Shown one piece after another: positions 8,273 through 15,766 of a stretch of DNA of 44,712 nt (position 1 is the stretch's first letter; each line of letters begins with the position of its first letter). The DNA comes from PZPK01 sp963974595 (lineage in GTDB: Bacteria; Pseudomonadota; Gammaproteobacteria; Pseudomonadales; Oleiphilaceae). The stretch lies in the NCBI GenBank assembly GCA_963974595.1, contig CAXBDA010000024.1, positions 1 to 44,712 of the forward strand, given 5' to 3'. The position numbers and the translations under genes were made by a program. Under the pieces are notes generated by a model. That model did no database searches. It was given only the letters and a program-made list of their open reading frames with translations, and had not been told where the DNA came from.

Positions 8273-8626
8273 ATGAGCACAGTTGAATCATATATCCCTT
8301 CGCCGCTCATTTTTACAGATGCTGCTGCGAATAAAGTAAAACAATTAGTTGAAGAAGAAGAAAACCCAGGGCTCAAACTTAGAGTCTATGTCACCGGTGG
8401 TGGCTGTTCTGGTTTTCAGTATGGTTTCACGTTCGATGAAGACCAGTCAGAAGACGACACCATCATCCCGAATCAAGGTGTCAAGCTCTTGGTTGATGCG
8501 ATGAGCTATCAGTATTTAGTCGGTGCAACCGTTGATTATACTGAAGGTTTAAAAGGTTCACAGTTTTCAGTGAGCAATCCTAATGCCGAAACAACCTGTG
8601 GTTGTGGTTCAAGTTTTAGTATTTAA
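8273..8626 (+). CDS. erpA: Iron-sulfur cluster insertion protein ErpA
   Basis: A-type carrier that delivers Fe-S clusters to apo-enzymes. It has 117 residues, with the three ligand cysteines at C45 (GGGCSGFQYGF) and C109/C111 (TTCGCGSSF). Length and the N-terminal SPLIFTDAAANKVKQL favour ErpA over IscA. The last 11 bases overlap the end of the convergent tmcA gene, so no room is left for a separate terminator. It follows bactofilin on the same strand after a 58-base gap. Confidence 0.95.
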   Translation: MSTVESYIPSPLIFTDAAANKVKQLVEEEENPGLKLRVYVTGGGCSGFQYGFTFDEDQSEDDTIIPNQGVKLLVDAMSYQYLVGATVDYTEGLKGSQFSVSNPNAETTCGCGSSFSI

Positions 8627-10796
8627 TAGCTTTAGTCCTGAGTAATTCTGCAACAGCCTGCCTAAGGGCTGTTAACAACTGCTTTTTTCCCGTCAATTTT
8701 AAGTGCTTCAAACAGGTTTTATAATCCCTGTTTTGAAGCACTTGAGTGATTAATAATTCTTTCTTATCTTCACTTAAGTTATCCCACATTGGTGAAGATA
8801 TGCTTCCAAGCACTAACTCGAATAACTCAATATTTGTTTCTTCAAAAGCCCGAGATGCATTTGCGAATGCCCATATCTTTTTAATATCGGTTTGCTTGTT
8901 CAGCGCAGGCTTAAGTTGCGGAAGAGACTGTAAAACCTTATAGACAATTGTTGATGGCAATGTTTGATGAAGGCGGGTGAGGTTAAAAATGAAAGACTTC
9001 AGAAATGCCTCAGAGCAATTTTCTAATAGCTGGTGTGCTGGCTCCGAGATTGCGTGCATCATCATCGTTGAACGTAGGCCGCTGGCTCCATCGACTTTTG
9101 AACCTAGTTTGACCATCTGAAATTGATTTTTAGTCCAAAAAGAAAGTAGTTCTGGGTTTAGGCCATAACTTGTCGATAAAGAGTCTATATGTCTTTCTTC
9201 TGCTTTTAACTTAAGTGCGTTTAATAATTCTGAACCGATCCCTTTTTGCTGGACTGAAGGGTGAACGGCAATACGCATAATACGATAAGTACCTTGCGCC
9301 AAAAACTCTGCATTGGCAGAGCTAGCGCATAGCGCCTGAGGGAATAATTGACCGCGTGGTCGACGCCTTCCTGAAATAATATCCTCCGCGAGCGCTTCTG
9401 AATGGCTGGAACCTTCTTCAATGACTAAACAAACGCCGCACAAGTCGGCCGGTGTAATGCTGTGAGAGCTTGTTTGGCGCGTAATTAGAATACTAACCTT
9501 GGGATGATCAAGAATGAGTCTTATATCTGAGGGTGATGTTTGATAGTGAGCACTTACTAGTAAGGCTGTTATTTGTTCAAATAAAGCTTCATCTTCAAAC
9601 AGCTCTCTTTGTGAGACCAAAGTTGTTTTAAGGGCGTCGATCGAATATTCGCGGGTTTCGGTTAGTTTTGCATCTAAAAATAAGAAACGGAAAAACCAAG
9701 GCTCGAGTAAATCATGCTCTAACCAACGAACGGGTGTGTTGAGGGTTATCGACTTCCATGTTGCATAATGTGTATCGAGAGTTTTTTGAAAACGAATAGC
9801 AAAGCCTTGACCATTACCTTCATAACCATGAATCGTAGTTGAGTAAACGACACGAGAAAAACGCCCTAATAACGCAGTCAAGGACGATGTGGGTATGGCA
9901 GCTGCCTCGTCTATGAATAGCATGTGGCAATCAATCGTGTTCGCGAGCAAAATGTCGAGAGGGACAAACGCAAAAGCTGCTAAAGCTGTATCGATTTCAA
10001 GTTGAGTCGAGACAGTCGATTTGATCAATGTTTTGTAATGACGAAAAGCAGCTTCACAGGTTTTTTTACTGGGTGCCGTAATGACTGTCTTGAATTTCTT
10101 TTCCAGGAATATCTCCCCAGCGGCTAAGCCTAATGCGCTAGATTTACCTCGACCTCTATGAGCCTGAATCACCAAGGGCCTGTTTCGATGACCAAAGGCG
10201 ACTTTTTTAATGGCCGCTATCGCTGCGGTTTGATCAATTGTGGGTAAACGCCTCTTTAGCGCACTCTCTAGCTTATGACTCTGTTGGACATCGCAGTTTG
10301 TAAGGCAAACTGCTTTGCCTTCTTCAAACATCACAATATCACCTGAATCTTGAAGGTGATTGACTAAACGCTGAAGAAAGAAAGTATGGCAATCTTTTAT
10401 GCTGAACCCTTCTGAACACATTCTTGCATAATCATGATCGGCATGTGATTTCAGATAGTCTAAGGGTGGTAATAAGAGTAGAAATAGCCCACCCCCTTTT
10501 AATAAACCCGAAGCGATGCCTAAGCCATCAGGGTTCAAGCTTGAAAAACCATCCCAAAGGATATTTTCATATTCTCTGCCAAGGATTAAATGAAGTTTTT
10601 CAGCCGCCTGTAAATTCATGAAATCGTATTGTTTGTTCTGGGATACCGCTAGATAGCCAGCGTTAGATACCTTTTTTGCGGTGCTAAAACACCACTCTTC
10701 TGATCCAGAAAGTACCACCATTCTGCGCTGGAAACTGTGCTTACAGGATGACTTTAAGTCATGGATGTGTGCAATTATCTGCTGATCGCTGGTCAT
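8616..10796 (-). CDS. tmcA: tRNA(Met) cytidine acetyltransferase
   Basis: Makes N4-acetylcytidine at the wobble base of elongator tRNA-Met, using ATP and acetyl-CoA. Domain order follows E. coli TmcA: N-terminal domain with VVLSGSEEWCF, RNA-helicase module with Walker A AHRGRGKSSALG and Walker B MLFIDEAAAIPTSSL, QGFAIRF, RRRPRGQLFPQ, a GNAT domain with MRIAVHPSVQQKGIGSELL, and a C-terminal helical tail. I start at the ATG at 10796 (726 residues); a TTG eight codons upstream is also in frame and neither has a clear ribosome site. It is somewhat longer than the E. coli protein. Its end overlaps erpA by 11 bases in convergent orientation. Confidence 0.93.
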   Translation of the reverse strand: MTSDQQIIAHIHDLKSSCKHSFQRRMVVLSGSEEWCFSTAKKVSNAGYLAVSQNKQYDFMNLQAAEKLHLILGREYENILWDGFSSLNPDGLGIASGLLKGGGLFLLLLPPLDYLKSHADHDYARMCSEGFSIKDCHTFFLQRLVNHLQDSGDIVMFEEGKAVCLTNCDVQQSHKLESALKRRLPTIDQTAAIAAIKKVAFGHRNRPLVIQAHRGRGKSSALGLAAGEIFLEKKFKTVITAPSKKTCEAAFRHYKTLIKSTVSTQLEIDTALAAFAFVPLDILLANTIDCHMLFIDEAAAIPTSSLTALLGRFSRVVYSTTIHGYEGNGQGFAIRFQKTLDTHYATWKSITLNTPVRWLEHDLLEPWFFRFLFLDAKLTETREYSIDALKTTLVSQRELFEDEALFEQITALLVSAHYQTSPSDIRLILDHPKVSILITRQTSSHSITPADLCGVCLVIEEGSSHSEALAEDIISGRRRPRGQLFPQALCASSANAEFLAQGTYRIMRIAVHPSVQQKGIGSELLNALKLKAEERHIDSLSTSYGLNPELLSFWTKNQFQMVKLGSKVDGASGLRSTMMMHAISEPAHQLLENCSEAFLKSFIFNLTRLHQTLPSTIVYKVLQSLPQLKPALNKQTDIKKIWAFANASRAFEETNIELFELVLGSISSPMWDNLSEDKKELLITQVLQNRDYKTCLKHLKLTGKKQLLTALRQAVAELLRTKAIKY

Positions 10797-10969
10797 ATAA
10801 AAGTCATCTGCTTTAGGCAAGGTTTGATTATAAGAGAAAGTAATTCAAAAGGAATCTATTCGATCAATCAACATAGACATATTTGGGCGACTAAAAATTG
10901 ATCTGGATAATAAGAAGAAAAGGGCTAAGCTAATGGATTAGTCAAGTTTTTGAGTATTAAATTGTACCA

Positions 10970-11479
10970 ATGAAAAAAGCAGCTGCCTCTCAACGAACCC
11001 AATTCATCATGATGTTTTTTGCCTTTGCTTTCGGCATGATTTTATCAAATTTATTAAATACTCAAAGTTTAGAGTCAGAAAGTAATGATGGGCAAGAAAT
11101 TCTATTTATTTATCGTGGTATTGAAAAAACGCAAGCTGAGATGTTTGAGCATGATCGATACCAAATTAACGAGCTTAATCAGCAGAAGATTAAGCTTATC
11201 GAAACTGCCGCACTGAAACAATATTTCTTGGATGAGGCAAAGAAGCAGAGTCTGGATGTCGAAGAGGTCGCCAAAAATATTCTCAAATGGGAGCCTGTTT
11301 CAGAGGCAGAGATAAATAGTTTTTTCGAACAGAATAAACATAGAATTAAGAAACAATTTCATGAAGTGAAGAAACATATCAAACAAAACTTAGAACTTCA
11401 GCGTGCTAATTCGGCACGTCGTCATTTACTTGATGAATTAATACAGGCAGGAGACTTGGCCATTTTACCACGCCGCTAA
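10970..11479 (+). CDS. Membrane-anchored SurA-N-like protein of unknown function
   Basis: I do not recognise a named family with certainty. The 169 residues start with a basic tail and a membrane helix (TQFIMMFFAFAFGMILSNLL), followed by a helix-rich, charged periplasmic part. The order 'IFIYRG' strand, long amphipathic helices, LKQYFLDEAKKQSLD, then EAEINSFFEQNKHRI, recalls the chaperone part that precedes the parvulin domain in SurA/PpiD-type isomerases. No parvulin domain follows: the protein ends LAILPRR. It may be a periplasmic chaperone-like or docking protein (inference). It precedes the envelope lipoprotein cluster on the same strand after a 129-base gap. Confidence 0.6.
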   Translation: MKKAAASQRTQFIMMFFAFAFGMILSNLLNTQSLESESNDGQEILFIYRGIEKTQAEMFEHDRYQINELNQQKIKLIETAALKQYFLDEAKKQSLDVEEVAKNILKWEPVSEAEINSFFEQNKHRIKKQFHEVKKHIKQNLELQRANSARRHLLDELIQAGDLAILPRR

Positions 11480-11608
11480 CTGTCCGGTTTTTATTTTTGT
11501 GGATACGAAGACAAAACTTTTTGCTGAATATTGGCAAAAGAATACAGAAAAGGTGCAATTTTGAATGATTAATAATAAACTTATTCCCTGCATAAAAAAG
11601 GAATTTTA

Positions 11609-13012
11609 ATGATGGATCGACTCTTAAAGCTTTCTCGCCTCGCCATTCTTGGATCAACCGTCTCTTTCTTAGGCGGTTGTGCGATGTCTTCGATGTTTAC
11701 GCCTTATCCCGATCAAGCACAGTCTTTTAAACAGGCAATGTATAAAGGCGATATTGGTGTCGATAAAAATGCTATTTTGTTGGAACTTGAAGAAGAGCGC
11801 GAGAGTGCTGATCATATGCTTTATATGATGGAACGTGGTCGTATTAACCAAATTGGCGACGCGTTTGCCGATAGCAAAACAGATTTTGAACAAGTTATTG
11901 CAGCATTCGAAGAACAAGACCTAGCGTCGACGATCCAAGTAGGCGAAACGGCCTCGCAAGCTGCCTCGCTACTGACAAATGACAATGCTATCGCCTATAA
12001 AGGTTCAGCGTATGAGCGGGTATTTACACACCACCATCAAGCGTTTAACTATTTAGGTGAGCGTAACCTTGAGGGTGCCTCCGTTGAGTTTCGTAAAGTC
12101 GCGTTAGAGCAGCGTGTCTTGCTTGAAAAATATGAAAAAGAAGTCGCTGAAGCGTATGAAGAGGCAGAAGAAAACAGCATTGATGTCGATACCCTTTCAA
12201 ATGAATTTTCTGGTTTAGATACCATTGCCGGGAAAGTCAAAAGCTCCTTTCAAAATGCTTACACATTTTATGCCTCGGCAGCATTTTGGGAAGCAACTGG
12301 TGAACTAAATTCGGCCTTGGTCGATTATAAAAAAGCCTTCGAAATTAATCCCGACAACGCCTATATCAAGCAAGATATCGCAAGGGTCTCAAAGAAACTC
12401 GGTGATCGGCTGGGTGCTGCCGAGACTAACGAAGCAAAACCAGGGCAGGGTTCTGTTGTGATTTTTTTTGAAGATGGTTTTGTTCCCGCTAAAAGTGAAA
12501 TTAAAATACCCGTACCAACCTTTGATGGCGGCTTTATCTCACTCGCTTTTCCCTATTACGAAACGAATTTTTGGCCCGTTGCCCAAAAACTTAGGGTGAT
12601 GGGAAGTGACTTTAACGAATATGGGGTCACCAGTGAGCTGGTTGATGTCAGTGCGCTGGCAGTTAAGGACTTAAAAGAACAGATACCCCAATTACTGGTA
12701 CGCCAGGCATTAAGAGGCTTTGCTAAGTATCAATTACAAAAGCAGTCGGGTGATCATCTGGGTTTAGCTGGTCAGCTTGCTGCCAGCTTTTATAATGTCG
12801 CATCAGAAAGTGCGGATCGAAGGAGTTGGTTAACGTTGCCGCATAGTGCTCAAGCCATGCGTTTCAATATCAATTCAGGGGATCAGATACTAAATTTAGC
12901 CACGACAACAGCACAAGCAAAGGTTAGTGTGACTGTGCCAGAAAACAGAACCATATTTGTGCGGGTGGTAGGGGTTAATAACCAACTGATTTCACAAGTG
13001 TTTAGTTTATAA
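11609..13012 (+). CDS. COG3014-type outer-membrane lipoprotein
   Basis: A 467-residue protein with a lipoprotein signal ending LGGC (C24 from the first of two adjacent ATGs). Residue 25 is Ala, so no inner-membrane retention Asp is seen and an outer-membrane location is expected. The middle is helical with TPR-like repeats (AYTFYASAAFWEATGELNSA, LVDYKKAFEINPDNAYIKQD). The C-terminal half is beta-rich, starting with GQGSVVIFFEDGFVPAKSEI. From memory this is the COG3014 family that sits beside YcfL and LpoB genes in Vibrio and Shewanella; no biochemical role is known to me. First gene of the five-gene envelope cluster. Confidence 0.82.
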   Translation: MMDRLLKLSRLAILGSTVSFLGGCAMSSMFTPYPDQAQSFKQAMYKGDIGVDKNAILLELEEERESADHMLYMMERGRINQIGDAFADSKTDFEQVIAAFEEQDLASTIQVGETASQAASLLTNDNAIAYKGSAYERVFTHHHQAFNYLGERNLEGASVEFRKVALEQRVLLEKYEKEVAEAYEEAEENSIDVDTLSNEFSGLDTIAGKVKSSFQNAYTFYASAAFWEATGELNSALVDYKKAFEINPDNAYIKQDIARVSKKLGDRLGAAETNEAKPGQGSVVIFFEDGFVPAKSEIKIPVPTFDGGFISLAFPYYETNFWPVAQKLRVMGSDFNEYGVTSELVDVSALAVKDLKEQIPQLLVRQALRGFAKYQLQKQSGDHLGLAGQLAASFYNVASESADRRSWLTLPHSAQAMRFNINSGDQILNLATTTAQAKVSVTVPENRTIFVRVVGVNNQLISQVFSL

Positions 13013-13021
13013 CTTGTACAC

Positions 13022-13051
13022 AATAGGCGACATTAATTAACGTCGCTTATT
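13022..13051 (+). other. Intergenic hairpin between COG3014 and ycfL genes
   Basis: Arms AATAGGCGAC (13022-13031) and GTCGCTTATT (13042-13051) pair at nine of ten positions around a loop that holds the palindrome TTAATTAA. A T-rich stretch follows after four bases. It could be a weak terminator or an mRNA-processing site that lowers expression of the downstream lipoproteins. Confidence 0.6.
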
Positions 13052-13076
13052 ACGTTTATTTAGAAGGGGTGCTTAA

Positions 13077-13493
13077 ATGAAAAAAATTGATTTTCAACAG
13101 ATAGTTTTAAAGCCTTTGGCGCTTGCTTGCCTGAGTATGGGGTTGTTAGCGTGTGCTGTAAACGAAACTGCCAGCGTGACTGTAGACGGTTCACAAGCAA
13201 CCCAAATTATAGAAACAAACAGTGGTGTTCTTTCAGATAACTTAAGAATATCAGATACCAATATAGGTTATGCCGGCAATTTACTAAAAGCACAAGTAAC
13301 CATTACAAATGACTCGGATGAACACTTGGACTTTCGTTATAAGTTTAAATGGTTAGATAAAGATGGGTTTGAAATTGCAGTAGATGGTCGCCCTTGGACA
13401 CCCATGTTAATTACGCCTTTTGAATCGAAAAGTGTTCAGGCAGTCGCACCTAATCCGACTGCAAACTCATTTAAAATTTTGATGCAAAACTAA
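13077..13493 (+). CDS. ycfL: YcfL-family lipoprotein (DUF1425)
   Basis: A 138-residue lipoprotein: signal peptide with lipobox LLAC (C26), then a beta-sandwich domain. The diagnostic segment is FRYKFKWLDKDGFEIAVDGR followed by PWTPMLITPF and the end of the domain, AVAPNPTANSFKILMQN, matching the YcfL pattern as I remember it. In E. coli ycfL lies directly before lpoB, and the same order is kept here with a 61-base gap to the next start. The function of YcfL itself is not established to my knowledge. Confidence 0.82.
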   Translation: MKKIDFQQIVLKPLALACLSMGLLACAVNETASVTVDGSQATQIIETNSGVLSDNLRISDTNIGYAGNLLKAQVTITNDSDEHLDFRYKFKWLDKDGFEIAVDGRPWTPMLITPFESKSVQAVAPNPTANSFKILMQN

Positions 13494-13554
13494 GCTAAGG
13501 TTTTGAATTTAGTATTACTTTAAAACTGTACGACCTATAACAATGGAGAAACAC

Positions 13555-14142
13555 ATGAAATTACTGAAAATCTTAACTGTCATTGTCGCTAGCTTGGTGC
13601 TGGTTGCTTGTTCTAATAAAATTTCTTATGGCGATGCAACATCTGTTGAGACAACCACCATGGGCTTTGGCTCAACAGATTTACAAAGTATTGCTGCAAA
13701 ATTAGTTGATGATTTAATCGCTTTTCCACCCATTGTCCAGATGACATCAGCACGTCGTCCCGTGGTTTTTGTGGATAAAGTTAAAAACAAAACAACCGAG
13801 CACATTGATACCGAATCAATTACAGATACGATTCAAACTAAACTTTTACAGTCTGGTAAATTCCGTTTTGTCGATATGACCGCTGTGAAAGCGGTTCAGG
13901 AGCAAATGCAGTTCCAAATGGATAGCGGCATGGTTGATCCTGGTAAAGCAGCCGCATTTGGTAAGCAAACAGGTGCTGAGTTTATGCTTTATGGCAATAT
14001 GTCGAGCATTGTAAAACGTAATAGCGACGCTAAAGATGTCTACTACAAGTTTACGCTTAAACTTGTAAATCTGGAAAGTGGCATTATGGAGTGGGCTGGT
14101 GAGAAAGAAATTCGTAAAAGCGGCGAGAAATCATTTTTCTAG
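13555..14142 (+). CDS. lpoB: LpoB-like penicillin-binding-protein activator lipoprotein
   Basis: Lipoprotein of 195 residues with lipobox LVAC (C19) followed by Ser, so outer-membrane sorting is expected. The start at 13555 is set by GGAG at 13545-13548; an ATG at 13543 overlaps that site. The folded domain (~45-190) shows the LpoB/TolB-N-like order: RRPVVFVDKVKNKTTEHID, TIQTKLLQSGKFRFVD, AAFGKQTGAEFMLYGNMSSI, YYKFTLKLVNLESGIMEWAG. E. coli LpoB stimulates PBP1B across the peptidoglycan through a long proline-rich linker. Here that linker is nearly absent, so the same job is uncertain. A terminator follows. Confidence 0.8.
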   Translation: MKLLKILTVIVASLVLVACSNKISYGDATSVETTTMGFGSTDLQSIAAKLVDDLIAFPPIVQMTSARRPVVFVDKVKNKTTEHIDTESITDTIQTKLLQSGKFRFVDMTAVKAVQEQMQFQMDSGMVDPGKAAAFGKQTGAEFMLYGNMSSIVKRNSDAKDVYYKFTLKLVNLESGIMEWAGEKEIRKSGEKSFF

Positions 14143-14170
14143 AAGGGCTAGACTTAACCATAGCCTGATA

Positions 14171-14219
14171 AGCTGAAGCTCTTAGGAGAGATATTTTCTC
14201 GACAGGGCTTCAGCTTTTT
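14171..14219 (+). terminator. Rho-independent terminator after lpoB
   Basis: Perfect 9-bp arms AGCTGAAGC (14171-14179) and GCTTCAGCT (14207-14215) run straight into TTTTT (14215-14219). The 27-base loop contains a smaller GAGA/TCTC hairpin. It separates the three lipoprotein genes from the two downstream genes of the cluster. Confidence 0.85.
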
Positions 14220-14244
14220 GCTTGGTGGCTATACGCTTTTTGAA

Positions 14245-14274
14245 AATATAGATCTTTGTAATATAGATCCTCAT
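14245..14274 (+). repeat. Two direct repeats with 15-bp period upstream of DUF6844 gene
   Basis: AATATAGATC occurs at 14245-14254 and again at 14260-14269, exactly 15 bases apart, about 50 bases before the start codon at 14326. The core AATATAG is the same as in the argC-upstream repeats. It may be a double operator or part of the promoter. Confidence 0.7.
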
Positions 14275-14325
14275 AAGCGTTGGTAGTTATTTGGTGGATA
14301 ACAATTCATGATTAAGGATGAGATA

Positions 14326-15765
14326 ATGAAGAAAACAAAAAAAGTGAAAGCGTGCTTGGCAGTAATGTGGATGGGAGTATCAGGTTTTTCTCTAGCGGAT
14401 GCTCATATCTTACCAACGGAAAATGCACTTGTCGTGCCTAAATCGGTTGCGGTTTCTACAGTGCAGCCAATGGTTACTAATAACTCAATAGAGGCGCAGA
14501 GCACTAATCCGGCAAACATATTTCCCATTGCAGACCAGCTGTCTGCAAATGATTTAGAAATAAAGCGCGATAACTACTTGTCTAAGCGAGGTATGGTACT
14601 TGGCCAGAATGTTAAATATAACGACCAAGGAATGCCTGTAAAGCAGTATTATATTGGTTGGAGTCAAGCAAACATTAGCGTATCTTCGACAGATATCGCA
14701 TTTGCTGATGCACGCGTGGCTGCTTTTGAGTCTGCATTGCTGGCAGCCAAAGGAGAGTTTGTAAAAAGTAAGAGGCGTCAAATTGCGACTGAGTCAATGC
14801 AGCGTTTTTTTCAGGATGATCGAGATTTTGACCCTGAAGAAGCCGTAGCCAATGACGGCTATTACAAGAGAATGAAAGAAAAATTATCAACCTTGACTGA
14901 ATCGAAAATTGATCAATTACTAGAAGATGCTGGGGAAGACCCATCCAAGTTTGGCTTTGCAGATAAAAAGCTACGCGTAGAGGATTCGTTTCAAAAGACT
15001 ATCAGTGTTAACGCAATGTCTAGCGTGGCAGGCGTTCGGGCATTAGTGTCTTTTGAAGATCTGAAGTCGGTGGGCGTCATCATCGTCTATTCTCAAAAGC
15101 TTGAAGAACAAGCCAAACAAATCTCCAGAGGAAAGGGTGTTTCCAAACACCAACGTATTGCTGGTAAACCGACTGTTTTACAGCAGATAGATGCCACCAT
15201 TGGTAAAAATCAAAACTATATGTTTCAGCATGGCGTGCGTATTTTAAAGGACGAGTTTGGTAATCCTGCACTTGTGGCGTTTGGCCAGTCAGGTGTTCGA
15301 GTAACGAATACTGATTCAAAGTTCAAAATTGATATGGCCGTTAAAGCGGCTAAGTCTGCATCGCAGAGTTTTGCATCAGCGCAATTTTCTGAGTTTGTAA
15401 ATGCCACCGTCGCACTTGAGGACAAAACACAGTTATTGAGCAGTACCCAGATTAATGAAGTGTATAAAGATGGGATCCTGACAGAAGAGCAGAAAACCAA
15501 TGTAGGGAAGCTCATTAATAACTATGTTAAGCAAAATAGCCGTACGAATATCACCGGCATGACCACAATTAAAACCTGGACTGCTAATCACCCTGATACG
15601 GGCCATCTGATAGTGGGTGAAGTATTGATGTGGAGCCCGTTTACTCGAGATGCAGCATCTCAGAAGTTTAATCGGGCACCAGAAAGACCAAATAAAGCGA
15701 AAGTGGGTGTGCCTCAAAATAATATGCATCAAAGTACTGATTTTGAATCAGATGCGAGTTTTTAA
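14326..15765 (+). CDS. Exported DUF6844-type protein
   Basis: A 479-residue protein with a signal peptide (MKKTKKVKACLAVMWMGVSG, cleavage near SLADA) and no lipobox, so probably periplasmic. The ATG at 14326 has AAGGA seven bases upstream and is preferred to the ATG at 14308. After a low-complexity N-terminal part there are two alpha/beta stretches: YYIGWSQANISVSSTDIAFA with ARVAAFESALLAAKGEFVKS, and later VRVTNTDSKFKIDMAVKAAK with SASQSFASAQFSEFVNATV. These look like duplicated LPP20/FlgT-N-type domains (inference). From memory DUF6844 proteins travel with CsgG/LpoB/YcfL genes. One base separates it from the next gene, so translation is probably coupled. Confidence 0.75.
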   Translation: MKKTKKVKACLAVMWMGVSGFSLADAHILPTENALVVPKSVAVSTVQPMVTNNSIEAQSTNPANIFPIADQLSANDLEIKRDNYLSKRGMVLGQNVKYNDQGMPVKQYYIGWSQANISVSSTDIAFADARVAAFESALLAAKGEFVKSKRRQIATESMQRFFQDDRDFDPEEAVANDGYYKRMKEKLSTLTESKIDQLLEDAGEDPSKFGFADKKLRVEDSFQKTISVNAMSSVAGVRALVSFEDLKSVGVIIVYSQKLEEQAKQISRGKGVSKHQRIAGKPTVLQQIDATIGKNQNYMFQHGVRILKDEFGNPALVAFGQSGVRVTNTDSKFKIDMAVKAAKSASQSFASAQFSEFVNATVALEDKTQLLSSTQINEVYKDGILTEEQKTNVGKLINNYVKQNSRTNITGMTTIKTWTANHPDTGHLIVGEVLMWSPFTRDAASQKFNRAPERPNKAKVGVPQNNMHQSTDFESDASF

Positions 15766-15766
15766 G

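Noticed and set aside
15650..15766. Longer start for the FlgT/CsgG-like protein inside the DUF6844 gene
   Set aside because: The added residues overlap the upstream gene and would hide the signal peptide that starts at 15767.
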